Assembly: GCA_964487255.1 (NCBI GenBank)
Contig: CAZAQV010000004.1
Coordinates: 243,106-307,105, forward strand
Source of the DNA: CAZAQV01 sp964487255
Lineage (GTDB): Bacteria; Myxococcota_A; Polyangia; Polyangiales; CAZAQV01
Direction of reading: 5' to 3'
Length of the DNA: 64,000 nt
Made by a program: the position numbers and the translations under genes. The notes beneath the pieces were generated by a model, which was given only the letters and a program-made list of their open reading frames with translations, was not told the origin of the DNA and did not search any database. Each line of letters opens with the position of its first letter. Positions within the stretch are counted from its first letter, which is position 1. This document shows, one piece after another, positions 1 through 8,098 of this stretch.

Positions 1-2
1 AA

Positions 3-374
3 GCCGCGTTTCTCGAACTGAAGAAGTACCCCCGCAGTTACTTCAAGCTCACTCGTGTCAGTGGTGCCAAGTCGCTTGCGAGCGGCAAGTGGACTAAAAT
101 CGTCGTTCACGGTGAGTTCACGCTGCACGGCGTGACCAACAAGATTTCAGCCCAAGGAATGGCGCGCTGGTGGCCGCCACGACCATTTCGCGGGCAGGTT
201 GAACGTCTGGCCGTGCATCTGTCGTTTCCCCTTAAGTGGGAGGACTACAAGATCGACATCCCCAAGGGGCATCCGCGTACGTTCACGGGTGACACGGCTA
301 GCGTTCAGGTCGTGCTCCAGTATCGCCCGACGTTTTCCGCGCCCGTCGACACCTTCCGCCGCAAAACAAAGTGA
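3..374 (+). CDS. YceI-like domain protein, 3' part only
   Basis: The gene is cut by the window start; the frame is open from base 3 to the TGA at 372-374 (123 residues visible). The visible part has the YceI lipocalin-like signatures FLELKKYPRSYFKL and a strand ending in FTLHGVTN, followed by a terminal strand VQVVLQYRPTF. YceI-family proteins are usually small periplasmic beta-barrels that bind isoprenoid or other lipophilic ligands. The start, any signal peptide and the true length lie outside the window. The segment RWWPPRPFRGQVERL is atypical between the barrel strands, so this may be a divergent member. It is convergent with the next gene, with a hairpin-forming element between the two. 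Confidence 0.7.
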   Translation, partial: AAFLELKKYPRSYFKLTRVSGAKSLASGKWTKIVVHGEFTLHGVTNKISAQGMARWWPPRPFRGQVERLAVHLSFPLKWEDYKIDIPKGHPRTFTGDTASVQVVLQYRPTFSAPVDTFRRKTK

Positions 375-380
375 GTCAAA

Positions 381-461
381 CTAGTGTCCGATCCACTCAG
401 GTCGTCGCAGGAGGCGAAGCTCACAAGAAAACTGTGACAACTTGGGTGGATCGGACACTAG
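381..461. repeat. CTAG-flanked inverted-repeat element between convergent genes
   Basis: The 16-bp arms 381-396 (CTAGTGTCCGATCCAC) and 446-461 are perfect reverse complements separated by 49 bp. Both ends carry CTAG, so the unit reads as CTAG, a 12-bp terminal inverted repeat starting TGTCCG, an interior, then the inverted repeat and CTAG again. That is the architecture of a very short non-autonomous element with a 4-bp CTAG target duplication. The right CTAG supplies the TAG stop of the next gene. As RNA it would form a strong stem and could act as a bidirectional terminator between the two convergent genes. No coding capacity. Confidence 0.6.
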
Positions 462-775
462 CGGCCAATGCACTTGGCTTTCGCCTCGCAAGCGGTTGCA
501 GCGGATACACAGATGGCAAGGGTCGTTTTTTCATTCTCTGAGAGAGAACCATCTTTGCACGCAGACTTGAGCTGGGTGTAGTCGGTGCTGTTGAGTGTAC
601 CGCAATCAAATAGGGTCATCGCCGCATCTTCGCACGGGGATGACGAAGCTCCGCGATCCGTGACCTCCGGAGTAGAGCTGTCAGCTCTGACACTGCGCTC
701 GCCGTCGCCATTTGACGAGCATCCAATCAGTGCAACAAAAAATAGTGTGTCACTCCAACGCCGTCTGTCCAACAT
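458..775 (-). CDS. Small predicted lipoprotein, unknown function
   Basis: A 105-residue protein. I place the start at ATG 775 because a ribosome-binding site AAGGAG lies six bases upstream and because it puts a lipoprotein signal peptide at the N-terminus: MLDRRRWSDTLFFVALIGC, with lipobox ALIGC. An upstream in-frame start would bury this signal behind a basic stretch. The mature part is polar, begins SSNGDGERS and has four further cysteines near the C-terminus (CEDAAMTLFDCG, SACKDGS, AICVSAATACEAKAKCIG), suggesting disulphides in the periplasm. I do not recognise the family. The stop codon lies in the CTAG at the edge of the inverted-repeat element. Confidence 0.65.
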   Translation of the reverse strand: MLDRRRWSDTLFFVALIGCSSNGDGERSVRADSSTPEVTDRGASSSPCEDAAMTLFDCGTLNSTDYTQLKSACKDGSLSENEKTTLAICVSAATACEAKAKCIGR

Positions 776-879
776 CCTTGACTCCTTGCTTCGTCGATTT
801 GCTCGTCCAAGCGAAGGTGTAGGCTGTGTGATATCTGGCGGCAACTGTTCTGTGGACAGTCCGGCGAAGTGTCAAAAAC

Positions 880-2280
880 TCAACCTCTGCCGATTTGGCG
901 TGAGCGCGCGGTGTTGAGCGCTTCTTGGACCATCTGGTCGTGCTGCGCGGGGTCGGCCCAGCGCCTCTGACCTTCCTCTGGCAGGAGGTCGACGGGATCA
1001 AAGTAGAAAAAGTATTGACCCGGTTTGACCGATGGCGCGGTGAAAACCGAAATGCCTGTCACGCGGTCGTAAAACTCGCGCGAATGAACATCGCGCTTGC
1101 CGCCACCACCAGGGGCGTCGACCACGAACGTGGGCGTGTTGAAGCCCGCCGTGCAGCCGCGTACGTGTTTTTCGAGTTCCATCGCGGTCGCGACCGTCGT
1201 GCGCAGCTCTTCGGTGCCACGCACCAAGTCGTGCTGGTAGACATAGTACGGGTGCACATTGATATGTCCCAGTCGCTTCGTCAGCAAGACCATGGTCTCA
1301 GGGGTGTCGTTTACGCCGCGTTGAAGGACCGATTGGTTGCGCACCATGACGCCTTCGTTATGGAGACGCTGCATCGCGCGCCGCGTGATGTCGGTGATCT
1401 CGTTGGCGTGGTTAAAGTGCGTGTGAAGGGCGACGTCCTTGTTCATCTTTCTGCCGTGCTCCACGATGCCGACAAACGCGCTGAACCACTTGTCGTCGCT
1501 CAGTAGCTTTTGTGGCATCACGGCGGGCCCTTTGGTCGCGAAGCGAAGACGCCGTACCTGAGGGATGTTCAACAGTGCATCGCCGATGGCCTGAATGTGG
1601 TCGGAGCGAAGGTTCCAAGCGTCGCCACCGCTGATCACGATGTCTTCGAGCTCAGGGCGCGATGCGACGTATTCGAAGACCTTCTCCCAGCGCTCGTTCT
1701 TTGCCTTGAGGCTCACTTTTTCGATCGACTCTTGGTCGGGGCCGACGGCATACGAGCGGGTACAAAAACGGCAGTAAACAGGGCAGGTGTCGAGCGCCAA
1801 GAAGAGCGCCTTGTCGGGATAGCGGTGCGTGAGGCCCGGTACGGGCGAGTCACCTTGCTCGTTGAGGGAGTCGAGCGTGAGCCTTGGATGGTCGGGGAGG
1901 CGTGTTGAGATAACCGGGAGAAACTGTTTGCGCAGGGGGTCGGCGTACGGGTTCTTCCAGTCGATGAGACTGATGAGGTAGGGCGAGACGCGAACCGCCA
2001 TCGGCGCAATGCCGAAACCTTGACGAGCGTCCTCGATGAAAGCATCGCTGACCAACCCCTCGATCGTGCCGAGCAAGCGGTCAACGCGGGTGATCGTGTT
2101 CTTCATCTGCCATTTGAAATCGAGGAACGTTTCTTCGTCAACGTCACGAAACTTCGGGATCTTCCGCCAGAATTCGCCTTCGAGGAGATCCCGATGGCGC
2201 AGATGTTCCGCCGGCACCGAGGGGCGCGTGCGGTCTGGGGCATCGTTTTCGCTCAGTAGGGTAAGTTTTGGTTCGCTCAC
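880..2280 (-). CDS. kamA: KamA-family radical SAM aminomutase (lysine 2,3-aminomutase-like)
   Basis: A 466-residue radical SAM enzyme with PLP that moves an alpha-amino group to the beta position, typically lysine to beta-lysine. The cluster motif CPVYCRFC gives Cys167, Cys171 and Cys174 for the 4Fe-4S cluster. The PLP-binding lysine is Lys396 in APGGGGK. The N-terminal KWQMKNTI region and the HTHFNHANEIT strand fit the KamA/EpmB superfamily. The length is somewhat above the ~415 residues of clostridial KamA. EpmB proteins are shorter and lack most of the N- and C-terminal extensions, so EpmB is less likely. Some KamA homologues act on glutamate or arginine, and the sequence alone does not settle the substrate. 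Start is GTG at 2280. No beta-lysine acetyltransferase lies next to it. Confidence 0.85.
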   Translation of the reverse strand: MSEPKLTLLSENDAPDRTRPSVPAEHLRHRDLLEGEFWRKIPKFRDVDEETFLDFKWQMKNTITRVDRLLGTIEGLVSDAFIEDARQGFGIAPMAVRVSPYLISLIDWKNPYADPLRKQFLPVISTRLPDHPRLTLDSLNEQGDSPVPGLTHRYPDKALFLALDTCPVYCRFCTRSYAVGPDQESIEKVSLKAKNERWEKVFEYVASRPELEDIVISGGDAWNLRSDHIQAIGDALLNIPQVRRLRFATKGPAVMPQKLLSDDKWFSAFVGIVEHGRKMNKDVALHTHFNHANEITDITRRAMQRLHNEGVMVRNQSVLQRGVNDTPETMVLLTKRLGHINVHPYYVYQHDLVRGTEELRTTVATAMELEKHVRGCTAGFNTPTFVVDAPGGGGKRDVHSREFYDRVTGISVFTAPSVKPGQYFFYFDPVDLLPEEGQRRWADPAQHDQMVQEALNTARSRQIGRG

Positions 2281-2345
2281 AGCTCTAGTGTTCCTTGTTC
2301 GCGTTAAATGATCCAGCTACGTTCCCTTAGATCTCTGGTGTCCAG

Positions 2346-3353
2346 ATGAACCAACAGCAACTTATCTTCGTAATTTCCCCGCCGCGCGCCGGTTCGACCT
2401 TGCTTCAAAGGATGCTCGGTTCGCATGCCGACGTGTTCACGCACCCCGAACCACATCTGATCACCCCGCTCGCGCACCTTGGCTACGATGAGGTTGTGGA
2501 CGCTGCGCCTTACGACCACATCAACGCCGCGGAGTCACTTCGTTTGTTTGTCTCGCGCTTGCCTGGACAGGAAGCGGACTATTACGAGGCGCTCCGCAAG
2601 ATGGCGCTTCACCTCTATGGGCGGATGCTGGAGACGAGCGAAGCTCGCTACTTTCTGGATAAGACTCCAGCGTACGCATTGGTGCTACCCTTTTTGGAGA
2701 AACTCTTTCCCGAAGCGAAGTACGTGGTGCTTACCCGCCACCCGCTCGCGGTGTTTTCCTCCTATGCAAGCTCATTTTTCGAAGGCGATTGGGGGACGGC
2801 GCGCGCATTCAACCCCGTGGTGGAGCGCTACGTCCCGGCGATGGCCCGTTTTTTACGCGACGCCGATGTTCCGAAGTTGCAGGTGTCCTACGAACAGCTC
2901 GTCGCGCAGCCCGAGGAGCAGCTCGCGCGCATCTTTGCTTTTCTGGGTATCGAGAACGACCCTGGTGCGGTCAACTACGGCGAGCGTTTCGAGGCACAAA
3001 GTGGGCGCGGTGATCCCATGGCTGTGCACATGAACCAGCGGCCCGTCGCGAGTTCGACCGCAAAATGGGCAGAGGAACTTGCACGCGACACGGACAAGCT
3101 GCACTTGGCGACGCGCATGGTCGAAGGGCTGAGCGACGAGGACCTCGAAACTTGGGGATACCCGCGTGAGTCGCTCTTCGAAGCGATGCGATCGGCCGGC
3201 GCCCAGCCACCGCCCAAACGCGTCTTGAACCGCCATACGCTGCAGCGGCGCATTTTCTTGGCCATCAAAAAAGACATCGACAAGAGACCTCACGGTCGTC
3301 TAATCCGACGCGCCAAGTATTACTGCGACGTACTGCTTCGAGATTCATTATGA
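2346..3353 (+). CDS. PAPS-dependent sulfotransferase family protein
   Basis: A 335-residue protein of the sulfotransferase fold. The 5'-phosphosulfate-binding loop is SPPRAGST at residues 11-18, and the 3'-phosphate-binding region is VVLTRHPLAVFSSY, with Arg131 and the Ser138-Ser139 pair. FLDKTPAY (103-110) is also typical of the bacterial Sulfotransfer_3 group. Such enzymes transfer sulfate from PAPS to carbohydrates, lipids or peptides; the acceptor cannot be told. The C-terminus is basic. The last four bases ATGA are shared with the start of the M28 peptidase gene, so the two are translationally coupled. Confidence 0.8.
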   Translation: MNQQQLIFVISPPRAGSTLLQRMLGSHADVFTHPEPHLITPLAHLGYDEVVDAAPYDHINAAESLRLFVSRLPGQEADYYEALRKMALHLYGRMLETSEARYFLDKTPAYALVLPFLEKLFPEAKYVVLTRHPLAVFSSYASSFFEGDWGTARAFNPVVERYVPAMARFLRDADVPKLQVSYEQLVAQPEEQLARIFAFLGIENDPGAVNYGERFEAQSGRGDPMAVHMNQRPVASSTAKWAEELARDTDKLHLATRMVEGLSDEDLETWGYPRESLFEAMRSAGAQPPPKRVLNRHTLQRRIFLAIKKDIDKRPHGRLIRRAKYYCDVLLRDSL

Positions 3354-4348
3354 AAAATCACACATCTCCTATTCTTCTTAGCGCCTTTGTGCTCCTGGGC
3401 TCGTGTGACGACCCCTACATCTTCGGTCGCTATGAGCCAGAGCAAACCGAGGAACGCCGCCTGCGAAAGTCGGCGGAGCGACTCGAAGCTGACATTCGCA
3501 AGCTCTCCGTGAATCGAGAGCTTGGCTCGCCCGGTTGGCAGATGGCCCAGGACCTTTGCGCGCAACGTTTTGCGGACCTAGGGTTCGAAGTTGAACGACA
3601 AAACTACGGCTCTGGCACCAACGTCATTGGGACGCTTCGTGGCAGCAAAGAGCCGGACATGCACGTTCTCATCGGCGCCCACTATGACTCGGTCGACGAT
3701 TGCCTCGGCGCAGACGACAATGCATCAGGGGTTGCCGGTACCTTCGAGGCGGCGCGGGCCCTCAGTGCGTCCGGCGCGCACGAGCGCACGCTCGTCGTTG
3801 CGTGCTGGGACGAGGAAGAGCGCGGTCTCGTTGGCTCCATTGCCTATGTCGCCGCGGCCAAGGACGCGAACATGCAGTTTGCGACGAGCTATTCGCTCGA
3901 AATGATCGCTTACTACTCGGAGGAAGCGGGATCGCAAGAGGTGCCGCAAGGGTTTGACGCGCTCTTTCCGGAGCAGACTGAAGTTCTCGCTTCGCGTGAA
4001 AACAAGGGTGATTTTATCGCGCTGGTTACCGACACCCCGTCACAACCTTTCGTGGACGTCTTTGAAGCGACGGCGGCGCGCATCGGGCTTCGCACCATCG
4101 ACCTCGAGTTTAGCGCCAATTTGATGAAAAACCCGCTTCTTTTCGCGGTGCTGCGTTCCGATCACGCTTCGTTTTGGCTGCAGGGCTATCCCGCCATCAT
4201 GGTCACGGACACGGCAAACTTTCGTAACCACAACTACCACTGTCCAGGTTCGCGCGTCGATTCACCCGACGACCTGAACTATGACTTCGCGTCGCGCGTG
4301 ACGCTCGCCACCATCGAGTCCGCTCAAGCTGCCCTGCGCGCCCAATAG
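3350..4348 (+). CDS. M28-family zinc peptidase, lipoprotein
   Basis: A 332-residue protein. The signal peptide ends in lipobox LLGSC with the lipidated Cys19, so it is membrane-anchored outside the cytoplasm. The M28 aminopeptidase core is visible: HYDSVDDCLGADDNASG with His111 and the Asp122/Asp123 pair, CWDEEERGLVGS with the catalytic and metal glutamates (155-157), and a late RSDHASFW with the last Asp/His ligands. The family binds two zinc ions and removes N-terminal residues or cyclises N-terminal glutamine. The order of motifs is canonical. Coupled by a 4-bp overlap to the sulfotransferase; the joint role is unknown. Confidence 0.85.
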   Translation: MKNHTSPILLSAFVLLGSCDDPYIFGRYEPEQTEERRLRKSAERLEADIRKLSVNRELGSPGWQMAQDLCAQRFADLGFEVERQNYGSGTNVIGTLRGSKEPDMHVLIGAHYDSVDDCLGADDNASGVAGTFEAARALSASGAHERTLVVACWDEEERGLVGSIAYVAAAKDANMQFATSYSLEMIAYYSEEAGSQEVPQGFDALFPEQTEVLASRENKGDFIALVTDTPSQPFVDVFEATAARIGLRTIDLEFSANLMKNPLLFAVLRSDHASFWLQGYPAIMVTDTANFRNHNYHCPGSRVDSPDDLNYDFASRVTLATIESAQAALRAQ

Positions 4349-4356
4349 CGCACCGG

Positions 4357-5154
4357 CTACGTACGGGCCTGGATGAGGGCGTCGACGACTTCGGCGTAGC
4401 CGCGTCCGCGGGCCTCGTTTGTGACATAGCGGGGCGGCGTGTCGATACGTTCGAGGTGCTCGCTGATGTTTGCGACGCCGACGCTGTTTTCAAAAAAAGC
4501 GAAGGCGGCCTGGTCATTGCCGCTGTCACCCACAAACCACCAACGTGCGTTATGCGTCGCGACGTCCTCGCCGAGCACGGCCTTGAGCGCACGTGCGCAG
4601 CCACGCGCCTTGTTCCAGTCTCCGGGGACCGCGTGAATGTGCACGCTTGAGACAAAGCACTCGGCCCCGTGCTCGCGGATGAGTGAAACGGCACCTTGAA
4701 CCGTGGCGTCATCGAGCTGCGCCTCTTCGAAAGCGTCGTACGCCAGGTCGCAACGTCGAGCGATGCTATCGCCGGCCAACGCGATGCTTGGGAAAGCCTC
4801 GCTCATGGCTCGTCGGATGCCCTCAAGTTGTGCCTGATACGCCAGCCGCGTTTGTTCATCCGCGTAGTAGCCGTTGAAGAACCGACCGTCACGAACCCAT
4901 GCCCAACCAGCGCCGTTTTCGCCGAGTGCGAGGTCGACCGGCCAATGGCGGGCTATGACATCGGACCAGCCAAGCGGTCTGCCTGTGACGGCAACCAGCG
5001 CGAGTCCAGCACGGCGCGCGCGCCACATTGCGTCGAAGGCCTCGGCTTGAAGGCGGCCGTCCTCGGTCACAGTGTCGTCGACATCGAAGATGACGCCGCG
5101 CGCGTTGGCCAAGGCCTCTTGTGGGGCATCAGCGAAGGGAGGTAGCGCCATCAT
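4357..5154 (-). CDS. HAD-superfamily IIB phosphatase
   Basis: A 265-residue protein starting at ATG 5154, whose ATGA overlaps the stop of the upstream methyltransferase gene. HAD motif I is VIFDVDDTVTEDG, with nucleophile Asp24 and Asp26. Motif II is AVTGRP. The C-terminal motif IV is GDSGNDQAAF. The large cap between motifs II and III and the GDSGND form point to subfamily IIB (Cof-type, sucrose-phosphate, mannosyl-3-phosphoglycerate and trehalose phosphatases). The substrate is probably a phosphosugar, but the specific one is not determinable. A longer in-frame extension upstream lies inside the methyltransferase gene and is basic, non-conserved-looking sequence. Confidence 0.8.
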   Translation of the reverse strand: MMALPPFADAPQEALANARGVIFDVDDTVTEDGRLQAEAFDAMWRARRAGLALVAVTGRPLGWSDVIARHWPVDLALGENGAGWAWVRDGRFFNGYYADEQTRLAYQAQLEGIRRAMSEAFPSIALAGDSIARRCDLAYDAFEEAQLDDATVQGAVSLIREHGAECFVSSVHIHAVPGDWNKARGCARALKAVLGEDVATHNARWWFVGDSGNDQAAFAFFENSVGVANISEHLERIDTPPRYVTNEARGRGYAEVVDALIQART

Positions 5155-6338
5155 CGAACCTGAACGAACGCGCATTTGAGGTAGCGTCCCTCGGGGAACG
5201 CAGCGGGAATAGGGTGGTCGGGAGATTGCTCGCCCATCGATAGCAAGGTGACGTCGCGCCCGGCGTCTGCGGCTGCCACGCCCAAGATGCGCATCAGGCC
5301 GCTCGGTTTGAGTGCGGCTGAGCACGAACATGAAAGCAGCATTCCGCCTGGTTTGACGAGTTTGAGAGCGTTGGCGTTCAGGCGACGATAGGCCTTCTTC
5401 CCCTTTTCCAGGTGACGGGCCGTGGGCGCGAGCTTCGGCGGGTCGACGATCACAATGTCGAAGCGCTCGCTCTTGCGGTGAAGGTCGGCGAGCGCCTTCT
5501 TGAGGTCGGCAACATTGAATGTGATGCGGTCCGCGAGTTTGTTCTTGGCTGCGATGGCGGACCCGGTGGCGATGGCTCCGGCGCTTCGGTCGATCGCAAG
5601 TACTTCACGCGCTCCTCCGCGTGCGGCCGCCAGCGCGAACCCTCCGACGTAACAGAAAGCATCGAGTACACGCTTGCCCTCAGTGAGTGATTCGAGTCGA
5701 GCACGGTTGTCGCGTTGATCAAAATAGAAGCCAGTCTTCTGCACAATCGAGAGTGGGATCTCGTACTCCAGTCCGCGGTCGAGGAAGCGTAGGTTGTCCA
5801 CGTCCGGACCTCGCGCGACGCGTAGCTCTGCCTCGAACCCTTCGATCCGTTGTTGTTTCTCGCTCGGAATCTCGATCACCGACTTGACGCCCGCGACACG
5901 TGCGATGTGTGCGATAAGCTCCTCCTCGCGCCGCTTCATGCCGATGGTCAGGAACTGAACTGCAGCCACGTCACCGTAGACGTCCACAATCAGCCCCGCG
6001 AGTCGGTCACCTTCGGCATGGACGAGTCGAAAACCAGTGTTCTCCTCTCCAGGCAATTTCCAGAGAGCTTTGCGCCAGGCCGCAGCGGCTTCGATCCGCG
6101 CTGCGAGCTCCGGTACCGTCAGTCCGTCGTCTTGGTCGCGCGTCAGAATGCGGACGGGAATCGCACTCTTAGGCGACCAATAGCCGCGACCCAAGAACTT
6201 GCCCTTCGGGTCAACGACCGTCACGACGTCCCCAGGGCCGGGCGCACCTTTGACCTCTTCGATTCCCTGCTTAAAAACCCAGGGATGACCCGCCCATATC
6301 GGGCGTACATGTCCGGCCTTGAGGTGGACGGTTGCCAT
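5151..6338 (-). CDS. RlmI-type SAM-dependent rRNA cytosine methyltransferase
   Basis: A 395-residue protein of the YccW/RlmI family, which methylates C5 of a 23S rRNA cytosine. An N-terminal PUA domain (roughly 1-75, with GHPWVFKQGIEEV and GDVVTVVD) precedes the EEHEH-like linker with FYFDQRDNR, a hallmark of this family. The Rossmann-fold methyltransferase follows, with VLDAFCYVGGFALAAARGG as the SAM-binding loop and IVDPPKLAP as the catalytic DPP motif. A Cys-containing SCSCS strand lies near the C-terminus. It is coupled to the HAD gene by a 4-bp overlap. Confidence 0.85.
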   Translation of the reverse strand: MATVHLKAGHVRPIWAGHPWVFKQGIEEVKGAPGPGDVVTVVDPKGKFLGRGYWSPKSAIPVRILTRDQDDGLTVPELAARIEAAAAWRKALWKLPGEENTGFRLVHAEGDRLAGLIVDVYGDVAAVQFLTIGMKRREEELIAHIARVAGVKSVIEIPSEKQQRIEGFEAELRVARGPDVDNLRFLDRGLEYEIPLSIVQKTGFYFDQRDNRARLESLTEGKRVLDAFCYVGGFALAAARGGAREVLAIDRSAGAIATGSAIAAKNKLADRITFNVADLKKALADLHRKSERFDIVIVDPPKLAPTARHLEKGKKAYRRLNANALKLVKPGGMLLSCSCSAALKPSGLMRILGVAAADAGRDVTLLSMGEQSPDHPIPAAFPEGRYLKCAFVQVR

Positions 6339-6446
6339 CTAGCGGTAAACCCCCATTTGCGACCAAAGTAAAAAGTATCATGGTTCCGGTCGGGACGTTC
6401 AACGTTATGTTGCCGGAGGTTGCTAGCAGCGATAGAGTTACTAGCA

Positions 6447-6692
6447 ATGTTCACCACTCTCATGGCAATTGGCTGGCCTGAGGCGCTCATCGTGCTCGTC
6501 ATCGCGCTGCTCATTTTTGGCGCGAATCGCCTACCGCAGATCGGTGAGGGGCTGGGCAAGGCCGTGCGCGGACTCAAGCGCGGACTTGCGGGAGACGACG
6601 AGATCGATGTCTCACCATCCGAGCCCAAACAGGTCGAGGCCGGAAAAGAAGAGAAGGTCTCGGTCGAAGCCAAGCAAAAGTCAGAGGCCTAG
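6447..6692 (+). CDS. tatA: Twin-arginine translocase subunit TatA/TatE
   Basis: An 81-residue single-span protein. The TatA core is clear: GWPEALIVLVIALLIFGANRLPQIGEGLGKAVRGLKRGL, i.e. a short hydrophobic helix, the FG hinge, the LPxIGxxLG amphipathic helix, and an acidic/basic charged tail. TatA oligomers form the membrane passage of the Tat system for folded proteins. TatB and TatC are not in the window. The start could also be ATG 6462, which would put MAIGWPEAL at the N-terminus and look more like other TatA proteins. Neither ATG has a strong ribosome-binding site. Confidence 0.85.
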   Translation: MFTTLMAIGWPEALIVLVIALLIFGANRLPQIGEGLGKAVRGLKRGLAGDDEIDVSPSEPKQVEAGKEEKVSVEAKQKSEA

Positions 6693-6705
6693 ATCGTCCT
6701 CTAGT

Positions 6706-7437
6706 CTAGTGCTCGTCCGCGGACGGCTGATGTAGAAGCAGCTGCGCGCTCATGCGTAGGGGCTCTTCGACTCGTCCCGCCTGCGTGATTTCTTTGAGGT
6801 CGGATTCTCGCAGCTGGTAGAGCAGACAATGCGCGATCGGTGCCGGCGTTGCGGGGTTCTTTGCGAGGGCGGATTGCACCGCGTAGTGATGCAACCAACG
6901 GGGATGGCTGAAAATGGCCTCGAGGTGTGCGGGGTTCGAGGGCCGGCGCGTGGCGATCCGCAGCACGTCACTGAGGCGCATCTTGGGGTTATCGAGCAAG
7001 ATCTCGACAACCGCCGGGTCGGGATCGACAAGCAATTGGGGGATCTCTGCAGGCCGAGCGACCCGAGCTTTGGCTTTGCGTGAGCCGAGCGGCTGTAGGT
7101 CCCGTCCCTGAACAGCCCGCTGTTCGCTTCCCGGCTGAACACGGAACATCTGGGTGAGCGCATACTGCGCGCGGTCGGCGGCCTGCTGGGCCAGCGCGCT
7201 ACGAAAATCCCGGAAAGTTGGTTGGTGCAACGCTTGGCAGGCGTGAAGCAGCGCACTTCGGTGCGGGCTGGAGCGGGCTTCGGCGCCGGCCACCAGCGCT
7301 CCGAGTAAGTCCACCGCTCCCTCGACCGACAGCTGGCTGAAGTGCTCGGTTAACATTCCCGTACGCAGGCTCGGATCGAGCAAACCCGCGAGCCGGCGTA
7401 GCATGGCCGAGGACCCGTCCTCCATCGCGCGCATCAT
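6706..7437 (-). CDS. Hypothetical alpha-helical repeat-like protein
   Basis: About 243 residues, start chosen at ATG 7437 so that the gene does not run into the divergent phaR gene at 7488; ATG 7425 is an alternative. I do not recognise the family. The sequence is mostly helical with repeated patterns such as PQLLVDPDPAVVEILLDNPKMRLSDVLRIA and HPRWLHHYAVQSALAKNPATP, which resemble the leucine-rich-repeat-variant / HEAT-like pattern where each helix pair contains a position such as NP. No signal peptide or membrane segment. Divergent from phaR with about 50 bp between starts, so the two promoters must overlap. Confidence 0.55.
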   Translation of the reverse strand: MMRAMEDGSSAMLRRLAGLLDPSLRTGMLTEHFSQLSVEGAVDLLGALVAGAEARSSPHRSALLHACQALHQPTFRDFRSALAQQAADRAQYALTQMFRVQPGSEQRAVQGRDLQPLGSRKAKARVARPAEIPQLLVDPDPAVVEILLDNPKMRLSDVLRIATRRPSNPAHLEAIFSHPRWLHHYAVQSALAKNPATPAPIAHCLLYQLRESDLKEITQAGRVEEPLRMSAQLLLHQPSADEH

Positions 7438-7487
7438 GACACAAACTCGAGGTTGACGCGTCGCGTCGAGCGCCGTATTTTCCTCAT

Positions 7488-8042
7488 ATGGACGGCGCAT
7501 CTGAGGCTAGGTTGATCAAGAGGTACGCGAATCGCAAGCTCTACGACACGGAGACCAGTCGTTATGTGACCCTCAACCAAATCGCCACCATGATTCGGGA
7601 GGGCGAAGATGTGCGCGTCATCGACAACACCAGCAAAGAGGACCTGACGAGCGTGACCTTTGCGCAGATTATCTATGAATCTGAAAAGTCAAAGAAAAAC
7701 AATGCCTCTTCCGCCAAACTTAAAGAGATTATTGAGCGAAGTGGCGAGCGCATCATGAGCACGCTGCAGAAGGGGCCGGTCGCCAAGTTTGTGCAAGAAG
7801 GGGGCGCCCGTGCCGGGCGTGATAGTCCAGTCACACGTTTACTCAACCAGTCACGCGAGGCCGTCGAAGACCTGCAACGCAAGGCCGATCATCAGATGCG
7901 CGGCGCGGCCGCCGTGGTGGGGCGCCAATTTCAGCAGATCCAAGCCGAAGTTGCGAAGCTCCAAGCCCGTATCGAGGAGCTCGAGCAGCGCCTCGGTCGT
8001 AAGCGCTCCTCTGCGCCTCCGCCCACGCCCGACGAACAATGA
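7488..8042 (+). CDS. phaR: PhaR-type polyhydroxyalkanoate synthesis regulator
   Basis: A 184-residue protein whose N-terminus (about 7-70) is the PHB/PHA accumulation regulator DNA-binding domain: LIKRYANRKLYDTETSRYVT, then LNQIATMIREGEDVRVIDN and SKEDLTSVTFAQIIYE. PhaR binds DNA near phasin and PHA genes and is released when polymer appears. The C-terminal half is a long amphipathic coiled coil (QQIQAEVAKLQARIEELEQRL), more like the deltaproteobacterial form than Cupriavidus PhaR. No PHA synthase or phasin is nearby, but short-chain acyl metabolism genes occur elsewhere in the window. Confidence 0.85.
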   Translation: MDGASEARLIKRYANRKLYDTETSRYVTLNQIATMIREGEDVRVIDNTSKEDLTSVTFAQIIYESEKSKKNNASSAKLKEIIERSGERIMSTLQKGPVAKFVQEGGARAGRDSPVTRLLNQSREAVEDLQRKADHQMRGAAAVVGRQFQQIQAEVAKLQARIEELEQRLGRKRSSAPPPTPDEQ

Positions 8043-8098
8043 ACGAAAACACCCCTGGTGCTTGGAATAGATATGGCGGCCTGGGTGTCTGAGCTGGC

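Noticed and set aside
925..1506. Long open frame antisense to the KamA gene
   Set aside because: Codon pattern and composition are those expected of the complement of a GC-rich gene; no family motif, and KamA is unambiguous on the other strand.
4357..5331. Longer N-terminus of the HAD phosphatase
   Set aside because: The added 59 residues overlap the methyltransferase gene and are Arg-rich noise; the ATGA overlap at 5154 is a natural coupled start.
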